Source: Nitriliruptoraceae bacterium
GTDB taxonomy: Bacteria; Actinomycetota; Nitriliruptoria; Nitriliruptorales; Nitriliruptoraceae
Direction: 5' to 3'
NCBI GenBank assembly: GCA_007120485.1
Contig: SKNP01000337.1
Location: 1 to 14,438, forward strand
DNA length: 14,438 bases
Numbering within the stretch: the first letter of the stretch is position 1; every line of letters starts with the position of its first letter. This document shows, piece by piece, positions 7,577 through 14,271 of this stretch. Under the pieces are notes generated by a model. That model worked only from the letters and a program-made list of their open reading frames with translations. It was not told the origin of the DNA and searched no databases. Made by a program: the position numbers and the translations under genes.

Positions 7577-7633
7577 TGCCGCCGCGCCGGCCCGCGCACC
7601 GACGATCACCCGCCAGCCACGCGAGGGAGCCCC

Positions 7634-8737
7634 ATGCCGTTCGAGGTCCGCAAGGTCGAGATCAAGAGTGTCAGCGACGCATCCGGTCTGGCCGAGTTGA
7701 TCGACCAGGGCGTGTTCGCCGCCGACGAGGTCATCGCCGTCATCGGCAAGACCGAGGGCAACGGTGGTGTCAACGACTACACGCGCATCCTCTCCGATCA
7801 GGCGTTCCGCGGGGTGCTGCTCGACAAGGGCACGCGCAGCGAGGACGAGGTCAAGCAGATCCCGATGGCCTGGTCGGGCGGTTGTGATGGGGTCATCACG
7901 CCGCACGCGACCGTCTTCGCCAAGGTCGGTGAGGACAAGGGCGACGACACCGACGACAAGCGTCTGTCGGTCGGTATCGCCATGTCGGAGGTGCTGCTGC
8001 CGGAGGACATCGGGCGGCCGGCGATGGTCGAGAAGGTCGCCGAGGGCGTGAAGGCGGCGATGGCGGAGGCCGGCATCGACGACGTGGCGGACGTCCACTA
8101 CGTCCAGACGAAGACGCCGCTGCTGGTTCAGGACACCATCGCGGACGCGCATGCCCGGGGCGAGACCGTCTACACCGAGGACACGCTGTTCTCGATGGAC
8201 ATCTCGAACGGCACGACCGGGCTGGGCATCGCCTACGCGCTCGGCGAGATCGACCGGGTGCCCGAGCCCGAGGAGATCGGCAAGAACCACGACCTGTACT
8301 CCGCGGTCGCCTCGTGCTCTTCCGGCGTCGAGCTCGACCGGGCCCAGATCGTGGTCGTCGGCAACGCTCCGGGAGCGAAGAGCCGCTACCGGGCCGGCCA
8401 TGCGGAGATGAAGGACGCGCTCGACCAGGACGGCATCTGGGATGCCATCCGTTCGGCGGGGCTGGAGCTACCGGAACGGCCGCACCACACCGACCTCGAC
8501 GACCGGCTGGTCAACGTGTTCATGAAGTGCGAGGCGGACCCGCGCGGGACGTTGCGCGGGCGCCGTCAGCTGCCGTTGGACGACTCGGACGTCCACCATC
8601 ACCGTCAGCTCAAGGGTGCGGTCGGTGGCGTCGCCGCGGCCACGATCGGGGACTCCGCGGTGTTCGTCTCGGTGGCGGCCCTGCACCAGGGGCCTCTCGG
8701 CGGTGGCCCGGTCGCCGCGATCGTCCGAGCGGACTGA
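7634..8737 (+). CDS. Ring-opening amidohydrolase, probably barbiturase (cyanuric acid hydrolase/barbiturase family)
   Basis: This family hydrolyses cyclic imides: barbiturase opens barbiturate to ureidomalonate, and cyanuric acid hydrolase opens cyanuric acid to carboxybiuret. The 367-residue protein has normal length and the three-fold repeated fold. Each repeat supplies a Lys/Ser pair: K39 (GKTEGNG) with S81 (WSGGCDG); K160 (VQTKTPLL) with S229 (ASCSSGVELD); K298 (FMKCEA) with S346 (VFVSVAALHQGP). The closing GPLGGGP is the typical metal-site loop. From memory, VQTKTPLL, ASCSSGVELDRAQ and VFMKCEA resemble Rhodococcus-type barbiturases more than AtzD, so barbiturase is favoured, but cyanuric acid hydrolase is not excluded. 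The ATG at 7634 follows GAGGGAG (7623-7629); the frame extends 27 codons upstream without homology. Divergent from pucR and followed by its own hairpins. Confidence 0.92.
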   Translation: MPFEVRKVEIKSVSDASGLAELIDQGVFAADEVIAVIGKTEGNGGVNDYTRILSDQAFRGVLLDKGTRSEDEVKQIPMAWSGGCDGVITPHATVFAKVGEDKGDDTDDKRLSVGIAMSEVLLPEDIGRPAMVEKVAEGVKAAMAEAGIDDVADVHYVQTKTPLLVQDTIADAHARGETVYTEDTLFSMDISNGTTGLGIAYALGEIDRVPEPEEIGKNHDLYSAVASCSSGVELDRAQIVVVGNAPGAKSRYRAGHAEMKDALDQDGIWDAIRSAGLELPERPHHTDLDDRLVNVFMKCEADPRGTLRGRRQLPLDDSDVHHHRQLKGAVGGVAAATIGDSAVFVSVAALHQGPLGGGPVAAIVRAD

Positions 8738-8754
8738 GCGATCAGCCAGGCCGG

Positions 8755-8774
8755 CCGTCTCCTCGCCGAGACGG
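8755..8774 (+). terminator. Small hairpin after the amidohydrolase gene
   Basis: CCGTCTC (8755-8761) and GAGACGG (8768-8774) form a 7-bp stem with a six-base loop, 17 bases after the stop codon. It directly precedes the larger hairpin at 8786-8824, so the two may act as tandem terminators. Confidence 0.5.
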
Positions 8775-8785
8775 TCGGTCTCCGC

Positions 8786-8824
8786 TTCGTGTGCCCCGCG
8801 ACCGCAGGTCGCGGGGCACACGAA
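8786..8824. terminator. Very strong hairpin, likely (bidirectional) terminator
   Basis: A perfect 18-bp inverted repeat (left arm 8786-8803, right arm 8807-8824) with a three-base GCA loop. The arms begin TTCGTG and end CACGAA. It lies 48 bases after the amidohydrolase stop. No long T-run follows, as is common for actinobacterial terminators. It probably separates the amidohydrolase transcript from the permease unit; because the repeat is perfect it would fold in either direction. Confidence 0.7.
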
Positions 8825-8842
8825 CGTCCGCGCCGTACCGGT

Positions 8843-8876
8843 GGTTGACAGAAACTGCCAGCAGCGGTCGTCAACC
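8843..8876. promoter_or_regulatory. Operator-like inverted repeat upstream of the permease gene
   Basis: GGTTGAC (8843-8849) and GTCAACC (8870-8876) are perfect inverted 7-mers separated by 20 bases. A direct repeat CTGCCAGC occurs at 8855-8862 and again at 8878-8885, 23 bases apart. The region is upstream of a TAGGCT box (8908-8913). The spacing fits two faces of a regulator dimer or tetramer, with PucR the obvious local candidate, but no known consensus was matched. Confidence 0.35.
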
Positions 8877-8907
8877 TCTGCCAGCGACGTCGGAGGCACC
8901 GGCTCCC

Positions 8908-8913
8908 TAGGCT
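8908..8913 (+). promoter_or_regulatory. Candidate -10 box of the permease promoter
   Basis: TAGGCT fits the actinobacterial TANNNT -10 pattern and lies 162 bases before the permease start. No recognisable -35 is found 16-19 bases upstream. A transcription start near 8920 would give a leader of about 155 bases containing several inverted repeats. Confidence 0.4.
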
Positions 8914-8919
8914 GCCCCC

Positions 8920-9074
8920 GGTGGTCGGACGGACACCGTCCGGCCGTTCCTGGCGGAGCAGCACGGGGCGGGCACTGGGTGGGAGAGCCGAGCCCGGCAA
9001 CCGCGATGCGTCAGACGCCGCCCGACGGCGTCCACACCAAGACCCAGGCCTCGAGGCCGGGGAGGGGAGCAACG
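8920..9074 (+). other. Long structured 5' leader of the permease gene
   Basis: This non-coding stretch contains CGGACGG/CCGTCCG (8926-8932 with 8936-8942). CTGGGT (8975-8980) is complementary to ACCCAG (9042-9047). Inside that span is the 7-bp hairpin GACGCCG/CGGCGTC (9014-9020 with 9026-9032). The 12-base palindrome GGCCTCGAGGCC (9047-9058) lies right before the ribosome binding site GGAGGGGAG (9061-9069). ACCCAG and the palindrome overlap by one base, so the long-range stem and the RBS-proximal hairpin sit back to back. This arrangement could regulate translation, but no known riboswitch class was recognised and GC-rich DNA gives many chance stems. Confidence 0.35.
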
Positions 9075-10532
9075 ATGAGTAGTGGTCCTTCGATGACGGA
9101 GTTGAACTACGGGCTGGACGACGTCCCGAAACCGATCCCCAAGGCGGTCGGTCTCGGGCTCCAGCACGTCCTGACCATGTTCGGTGCCACGATCGCGGTG
9201 CCGTTCCTGATCGGTGGCGCGCTGGATCTGACGGGACCGAACCTGGCCATCCTGATCAGCTCGGTGTTCATCGCCTCCGGTGTCGCGACCATCCTCCAGG
9301 TCACCATCGGAACCAGACTGCCGATCGTCCAGGGCGTGTCGTTCGCCTTCCTGGGGCCGTTCTTCGCGATCGCCGGCGTGTACCAGGGCGCCGAAGGCAT
9401 GCAGGTGATCGCCGGGATGGTGATCGTCGGTGCGTTGCTGCCGTTGATCGTCGGCTACGCCGGGTTGATGGGCGTGCTGCGGCGGTTCATCACGCCGATC
9501 ACGATCGGGCCGGTGATCGCCCTGGTGGGCCTGAGCCTGTTCGGGGCCGCGGCCGACAACGCGTCAGGCAGTTGGGGCCTGGCGGTGGTCACGCTGGTGC
9601 TGATCTTCGTGTTCGGGCTCATCCTCGCACCGAAGGTGCGGATGTTCTCGCTGTTCCCGATCCTGCTGGCGATCATCGCGGCCTACCTGATCGCGTTGCT
9701 GGGCACGGCGACCGGCCTGATCGAGGAGGGGTCGGACGCGGCGGTCAGTTTCGCCGCGGTCGGCGAGTCGCCATGGTTCCGCGGGTTCGAGGTCGGCGGT
9801 GGCGGGCTCATCTTCCCGTGGGGTACGCCGATCTTCGACTTCGGGTTCATCATCGCGATCCTGGCGGCCTACCTGGCGTCCTCGATCGAGTCGTTCGGTG
9901 ACTACCACGCGATCTCGCGGATCGCCGGCGCTGGTGACCCGTCCTCGAAGACGATCAACAAGGGCCTCGGCGCTGAGGGCATCGGCTGCGCGCTGACCGG
10001 TGTGTTCGGTGGGTTCTCCTCGACCTCGTACTCGGAGAACATCGGGCTGGTCGGCCTCACCAAGGTCGCGAGCCGGGTCGTGGTCCTCTTCGGAGCCGGC
10101 GCGTTGATCATCCTCGGGCTGGTGGCGCCGATCGGTGCCGTGGTCGCCACGATCCCCGTCCCGGTCGTCGGCGGCGTCTACCTGGCGCTGTTCGGGCTGA
10201 TCACCGCCGTCGGGCTGTCCAACCTGCGTCGTGCCGACATGGACTCGCAGCGCAACCTGATGATCGTCGGGTTCCTGCTGTTCGGTGGCTTGGCGTTCCC
10301 GGCGTTCTTCGGGACCGAAGCCGCGGCCGAGTTCTCGTTCTTCGGCATCGAGTGGGCGACCACGTTCCTCACCTCGATCCTGTCGAACTCGATCGCCACG
10401 GCCGCGGTGCTCGGCATCCTGCTCGACAACCTGATCCCGGGCACCCCGCAGGAGCGCGGGATCGGCACCTACGACGAGGTCGTGCGCCCGCAGGACCTCC
10501 CCGGGCGGCAGGACGTGCGCGACGACGAGTGA
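9075..10532 (+). CDS. NCS2 (uracil/xanthine-type) nucleobase permease
   Basis: A 485-residue polytopic inner-membrane protein of the nucleobase:cation symporter-2 family with about 12-14 hydrophobic helices. The first helix has GLQHVLTMFG, typical of the family. The two substrate-site regions are visible: E272 in IESFGDYHAIS (helix 8) and the signature SENIGLVGLTK (helix 10) with E321. In characterised members a Glu at the latter position goes with uracil-type carriers (UraA, RutG), while xanthine/urate carriers have Gln; this favours a pyrimidine-like substrate such as uracil or barbiturate. The ATG at 9075 is preceded by GGAGGGGAG (9061-9069). Own leader and terminator make it a separate unit between the amidohydrolase and carbamate kinase genes. 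Substrate is inferred. Confidence 0.93.
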   Translation: MSSGPSMTELNYGLDDVPKPIPKAVGLGLQHVLTMFGATIAVPFLIGGALDLTGPNLAILISSVFIASGVATILQVTIGTRLPIVQGVSFAFLGPFFAIAGVYQGAEGMQVIAGMVIVGALLPLIVGYAGLMGVLRRFITPITIGPVIALVGLSLFGAAADNASGSWGLAVVTLVLIFVFGLILAPKVRMFSLFPILLAIIAAYLIALLGTATGLIEEGSDAAVSFAAVGESPWFRGFEVGGGGLIFPWGTPIFDFGFIIAILAAYLASSIESFGDYHAISRIAGAGDPSSKTINKGLGAEGIGCALTGVFGGFSSTSYSENIGLVGLTKVASRVVVLFGAGALIILGLVAPIGAVVATIPVPVVGGVYLALFGLITAVGLSNLRRADMDSQRNLMIVGFLLFGGLAFPAFFGTEAAAEFSFFGIEWATTFLTSILSNSIATAAVLGILLDNLIPGTPQERGIGTYDEVVRPQDLPGRQDVRDDE

Positions 10533-10559
10533 GCTGACCGCACCGCACGAGGGCAACAG

Positions 10560-10597
10560 CGGGTCGGGCCGCGCCGGTGACGGCGCGGCCCGACCCG
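10560..10597. terminator. Strong hairpin terminator after the permease gene
   Basis: A perfect 17-bp GC-rich inverted repeat (10560-10576 with 10581-10597) closed by a GTGA loop, a GNRA-type tetraloop. It begins 28 bases after the permease stop. No T-run follows, but stem strength and position make a terminator likely; it should isolate the permease transcript from the carbamate kinase operon. Confidence 0.75.
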
Positions 10598-10643
10598 TCC
10601 TCAGCCGCGCTCCGGCGCCGGGACCGGCCCGGCAGCCCGCCGT

Positions 10644-10725
10644 CCCTGCGGCAGGGTCTGCCGAGGACGCCGGTGGTCCATCGGCGGCAGTTGCCAAGGC
10701 GGCGCGTGCGCAACGGCCCTAGCGT
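10644..10725 (+). promoter_or_regulatory. Candidate promoter/operator region of the carbamate kinase operon
   Basis: TAGCGT (10720-10725) fits the TANNNT -10 pattern and would start transcription near 10732, about 26 bases before the GTG. Upstream are inverted repeats CCCTG/CAGGG (10644-10648 with 10652-10656) and GTTGC/GCAAC (10690-10694 with 10710-10714). The TTGCCA at 10691 is too far (23 bases) from the -10 to be a normal -35. All are visual candidates only. Confidence 0.4.
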
Positions 10726-10757
10726 GGGGGAGACCAGCAACGAGGCAGGGGGTCCCA

Positions 10758-11702
10758 GTGTCGGTACCGACGGTCGTCGCGCTCGGCGGCAACGCCATCT
10801 CACCGGCCGGTGGCGCCGGCACCGCCGCGGAGCAGACCGAGAACCTCCATCGCACGATGATGCAGGTCGCCGAGCTGGTCGAGGCCGGCCTGGACCGGCT
10901 CGTGGTGACCCACGGCAACGGACCGCAGGTCGGCAACGTCCTGATCAAGAACGAACTCGCCCGTGACGTGGTGCCCCCGGTCCCGCTCGACTGGTGCGTC
11001 GCCCAGACCCAGGCCACGATCGGCTTCACGATCGCCGACACGCTCGGCTACGAGCTCGAGCGCCGGGGGATCGAGCGTCCCGTCGTCCCCGTCGTCAGCC
11101 GTGTCCGTGTCGAGCTCGATGACCCGGCGTGGGACGAGCCCTCCAAGCCGATCGGCCCCTACCTCGACGACGCGGACGAGGTCGCGCGCCGCCAGGCGCT
11201 GGGCCAGGCCTACACCCAGGTGCCCGACCGCGGTTGGCGTCGCGTCGTGCCGTCCCCGGAGCCGCGTGAGAGCCTCGATCGTGAGGCCGTCCAGCTGCTG
11301 CTCGACGACGGCGCCATCGTCGTCGCCAACGGCGGCGGCGGCATCCCGGTCGTCGCCGGCGTCGACGAACCCCTGCGTGGGGTCGAGGCCGTGATCGACA
11401 AGGACCTCGCCGGAGCCCGGCTCGCGGAGGAGCTCGGTGCCGGGACGTTCGTGATCCTCACCGACGTCGCTGGCGTGGCCATCGGGTACGGGACCGACGA
11501 GGAGCGCTGGCTCGAGGAGGTCGCCGTCAGCGAGCTGCGCGACCACCAGGCCGCCGGTCACTTCCGGGCCGGGTCCATGGGTCCGAAGGTCGAGGCCGCC
11601 TGCCGCTTCGTGGAACGCACGAGCGGCCGCTCGGTGATCGCGGACCTCAACCGGGCCCGCGAGGCCGTCGACGGCCACACCGGGACCCGGGTCCGGCCAT
11701 GA
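10758..11702 (+). CDS. arcC: Carbamate kinase
   Basis: Carbamate kinase catalyses carbamoyl phosphate + ADP = ATP + carbamate; in catabolic settings it runs toward ATP. The 314-residue length matches the family. Visible motifs: VALGGNA (7-13) in the nucleotide/phosphate site, THGNGPQVG, ANGGGGIPVV, VIDKDLAGARLAEEL with K215, and MGPKVEA with K277. The start is GTG 10758 after a purine-rich AGGGGG; a 12-base palindrome, GTCGGTACCGAC, covers codons 1-5. The next gene overlaps by 4 bases (ATGA). No arcA/arcB arginine deiminase or ornithine transcarbamoylase is present; the partners are DUF2877, FdrA and DUF1116, as in the E. coli allantoin cluster where the kinase is AllK. Its job here is therefore probably to harvest carbamoyl phosphate made by the FdrA-type complex. 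Confidence 0.95.
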   Translation: MSVPTVVALGGNAISPAGGAGTAAEQTENLHRTMMQVAELVEAGLDRLVVTHGNGPQVGNVLIKNELARDVVPPVPLDWCVAQTQATIGFTIADTLGYELERRGIERPVVPVVSRVRVELDDPAWDEPSKPIGPYLDDADEVARRQALGQAYTQVPDRGWRRVVPSPEPRESLDREAVQLLLDDGAIVVANGGGGIPVVAGVDEPLRGVEAVIDKDLAGARLAEELGAGTFVILTDVAGVAIGYGTDEERWLEEVAVSELRDHQAAGHFRAGSMGPKVEAACRFVERTSGRSVIADLNRAREAVDGHTGTRVRP

Positions 11703-12637
11703 CCCCCATCGTCGCCAGCCTCCCCACCCGTGAGCTGCTGCTCGGGCCGGTGCGCGACGTCCGGGTCCTGGCCGTGTTCCCGCACGCGGTGTACGTCGAG
11801 GTGGTCGCCGACGTCCCCTCGGACGCGCCCTCGCCGCTGGTCACGCTGGTTGCCAGCGACGGGGTCGTGCATCCGAACGCCCTCGTCGTCCCCGACCACC
11901 ACACCGCCCGTCCGTTCGCGTGCCTGCACCGGGGGCAGGCCGGCCGTATCGGCCACGGGACGCTCGCACTGGGCGATGCCGTCTACCGCCCGGCCCGGTG
12001 GCGCGCTGCGGTGCCGAGCCTGCCGGCCATCGACCCCGCCCACCTCGCCACGGCGAGTGCCGCCCTGCGCACCCACCTGGAGCAGCGCACCGGTCCGCTC
12101 CCCGCCGAGCTGGTCACGCCGGCGGTGACCGTCGCCGCCGCCCTCGTCGCTGACGACGTCGACGTGGTGCGCGCCACCGCCTCCGAGCTGATCGGGCGCG
12201 GTCCCGGCCTCACCCCGTCCGGTGATGACGTGCTGGCCGGCGTGCTCGCCGGCCTACGGACGCTGGCGTCCGCGGTCGGCGACGGGGCGCCGCTGGCGGC
12301 GACGCTCGACGCGGTCGGCCCGGACCTGCGCCGTCAGGCGAAGGGGCGGACGACCGACGTGTCGCTCGCCCTGCTCGATCACGCCACCCGTGGTGAGGTC
12401 GCCGCTCCCGCTGGCGAGCTGCTGCAGGCGCTCGCGGCCCCTGGGTCGACCGCGGCATCCGCGACCACGGTCCGGCCCGAGGTGCCCATGCTGGCGGCGG
12501 CGCCGGCCAGGACCGACCTGGCGGCCGCGACCGAGCGGCTGCTCGCCGTCGGCTCGACCTCCGGGCGTGACCTGGCCATCGGCCTGCTGGCGGCCGCCGA
12601 CCAACTCGCGCACCGTGGGAGCCTGGTACCCGCCTGA
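11699..12637 (+). CDS. DUF2877 protein, AllH/YlbF-type subunit of a transcarbamoylase complex
   Basis: A 312-residue protein with the DUF2877 signature LIGRGPGLTPSGDDVLAG (164-181) and a second conserved segment near the C-terminus, GSTSGRDLAIGLL. E. coli AllH (formerly YlbF) is one of three proteins (AllFGH) reported to form oxamate transcarbamoylase. The start ATG overlaps the carbamate kinase stop, so the two are translationally coupled, consistent with a complex that feeds carbamoyl phosphate to the kinase. No signal peptide or membrane segment is seen. The family assignment is firm; the substrate in this organism is unknown. Confidence 0.88.
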   Translation: MTPIVASLPTRELLLGPVRDVRVLAVFPHAVYVEVVADVPSDAPSPLVTLVASDGVVHPNALVVPDHHTARPFACLHRGQAGRIGHGTLALGDAVYRPARWRAAVPSLPAIDPAHLATASAALRTHLEQRTGPLPAELVTPAVTVAAALVADDVDVVRATASELIGRGPGLTPSGDDVLAGVLAGLRTLASAVGDGAPLAATLDAVGPDLRRQAKGRTTDVSLALLDHATRGEVAAPAGELLQALAAPGSTAASATTVRPEVPMLAAAPARTDLAAATERLLAVGSTSGRDLAIGLLAAADQLAHRGSLVPA

Positions 12638-12693
12638 CCGCGACCGGCGCCCACCCGCCCCCCGAACCCACCGACCGATGACGAGGAAACGTG

Positions 12694-14175
12694 ATGGTCG
12701 ACCACCTCGACGTCCGAACCGGCGCCTACGCCGACTCCGTCAGCCTGATGCAGGTCAGTCGCCGCGTCAGCGACACCGACGGGGTCGAGACGGCGCTGGT
12801 GGCGATGGCCACCGAGCTCAACCTCGACCTGCTCGACGGGATGGGGTTCGAGCGGCCCGACGCCGGCCCCAACGACCTGCTGGTCGCGATCCGGGCCTCG
12901 GACGACACCGCTTTGGACGCGGCCCTGGGCGAGCTGTCGGCCGCGCTGGCGGCCGCCTCCGGCGGAGCCGATGCGGGCAGCTTCGGTGACGCTCCGACAC
13001 CGCGCACCGTCCGTGAAGCGGCCGCGTTCGGAGGGCAGCTGGCGCTGATCTCCACGCCCGGCGAGCACGCCTACGTGGAGGCGCTGGACGCGCTTCGGAC
13101 CGGCACGCACGTGATGCTGTTCAGTGACAACGTCGCCGTGGAGCACGAGGTCGCCCTCAAGCGGGAAGCCGCCGCCGCGGGGCTGCTGGTGATGGGACCG
13201 GACGCCGGCACCGCGATCGTCTCCGGCGTCGGACTGGGCTTCGCCAACGTCGTCGCGCCGGGACCGGTCGGCATCGTCGCGGCGTCGGGGACCGGCGCGC
13301 AGCAGCTCAGCTCGCTGCTCGACGACGCCGGTGTCGGCGTGTCCCATGTGCTGGGCGTCGGCGGTCGCGACCTCAAGTCCGCCGTCGGTGGGGCGTCGAC
13401 CGTGCAGGCACTGCGGGCGTTGGACGAGGACCCCGCTACCGAGCTGATCGTGTTGCTGTCCAAGCCGCCGGACGAGGCGGTCGGCGCCACCGTCCGCGAG
13501 GTCGCCGGGGGGCTGTCCACCCCGGTGGTGTTCGGGCTGCTCGGCCCGACCGAGGACGACCTGGCCGGCGTCGCCGCATCGGCCGTGCAAGCGCTCGGTC
13601 GCGACGTGCCGTCGTGGGCGACGTGGGGCGAGGCTCCGGCCGCGAGCGGGCAGGACGGTCGGTTGGTCGGGCTGTTCGCCGGCGGGACCCTGTGCGCGGA
13701 GGCCCTGATCCTGGCCGAGGCCGCTCTGGGTCCGGTGGCCTCCAACATCACCGGTGACCCGCAGCAGCGGCTGGACGGCGAGCTGACCGCCGACGGGCAC
13801 GTCCTGCTCGATCTCGGCGAGGACGAGTACACCCGCGGCCGCCCGCACCCCATGATCGACCAGCAGCTGCGGCTCGAGCGCATCGAGGCGGAGGCCGGGC
13901 GCGACGACACCCGCGTGCTGCTGCTGGACGTCGTCCTCGGCCACGGCGCGCACGCCGACCCGGCCGGGGAGCTGGCGCCCGCGATCGCGCAGGCGACCCG
14001 CACGGCCGCGGACGCTGGCCGCGAGCTGGACGTCGTCGTGTCGCTCTGCGGCACGGTCGGCGACCCGCAGGGCCGCGACCGGCAGGCGGCCGCGCTCGCC
14101 GAGGCCGGCGCGTACGTGACCGTCTCCAACGCCGACGCCGCCCGTGCCGCGCTGCGCGTGCTCGGCCGAACGTGA
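12694..14175 (+). CDS. fdrA: FdrA-type protein (AllF), acyl-CoA synthetase-like transcarbamoylase subunit
   Basis: A 493-residue member of the FdrA family, which shares the succinyl-CoA synthetase fold but in E. coli (AllF) acts with AllG and AllH as oxamate transcarbamoylase. The N-terminal segment has DSVSLMQVSRRVS and GPNDLLVAIRA. A CoA-ligase-like nucleotide-binding region follows with VMLFSDNVAVEHEVALK, LVMGPDAGTAI, VGIVAASGTGAQQL and GVGGRDL. The second half has LFAGGTLCAEA, DLGEDEYTRGRPHPMID and GHGAHADP (416-423). ATG 12694 is chosen because GAGGAA (12683-12688) is well spaced; GTG 12691 is an alternative. It is about 60 residues shorter than E. coli FdrA because the C-terminal segment is absent and appears at the start of the next gene. 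It lies 56 bases after the DUF2877 gene, same operon. Confidence 0.93.
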   Translation: MVDHLDVRTGAYADSVSLMQVSRRVSDTDGVETALVAMATELNLDLLDGMGFERPDAGPNDLLVAIRASDDTALDAALGELSAALAAASGGADAGSFGDAPTPRTVREAAAFGGQLALISTPGEHAYVEALDALRTGTHVMLFSDNVAVEHEVALKREAAAAGLLVMGPDAGTAIVSGVGLGFANVVAPGPVGIVAASGTGAQQLSSLLDDAGVGVSHVLGVGGRDLKSAVGGASTVQALRALDEDPATELIVLLSKPPDEAVGATVREVAGGLSTPVVFGLLGPTEDDLAGVAASAVQALGRDVPSWATWGEAPAASGQDGRLVGLFAGGTLCAEALILAEAALGPVASNITGDPQQRLDGELTADGHVLLDLGEDEYTRGRPHPMIDQQLRLERIEAEAGRDDTRVLLLDVVLGHGAHADPAGELAPAIAQATRTAADAGRELDVVVSLCGTVGDPQGRDRQAAALAEAGAYVTVSNADAARAALRVLGRT

Positions 14176-14271
14176 AGACGCGTCGACCGTCCAGCCACGC
14201 CAGCGCCGGCCCCACCGACCGACCTCTGAGCCACCGACGCCCCCCGCTTCCCGCGACGACAGGAGCGCATC

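Noticed and set aside
8845..8850. Perfect TTGACA hexamer as a -35 box
   Set aside because: No TANNNT hexamer lies 16-19 bases downstream; the bases are better explained as the left arm of the GGTTGAC/GTCAACC inverted repeat.
8971..9045. SAM riboswitch-like string (CCCGGCAACC at 8993-9002)
   Set aside because: The string matches part of the SAM-I core, but the expected upstream GATGAA-type and downstream GGTGCCAA-type segments are missing, and a nucleobase permease is not a SAM-regulated gene.
10758..11702. Carbamate kinase as part of an arginine deiminase operon
   Set aside because: No arcA, arcB or arginine/ornithine antiporter is nearby; the adjoining genes are DUF2877, FdrA and DUF1116.
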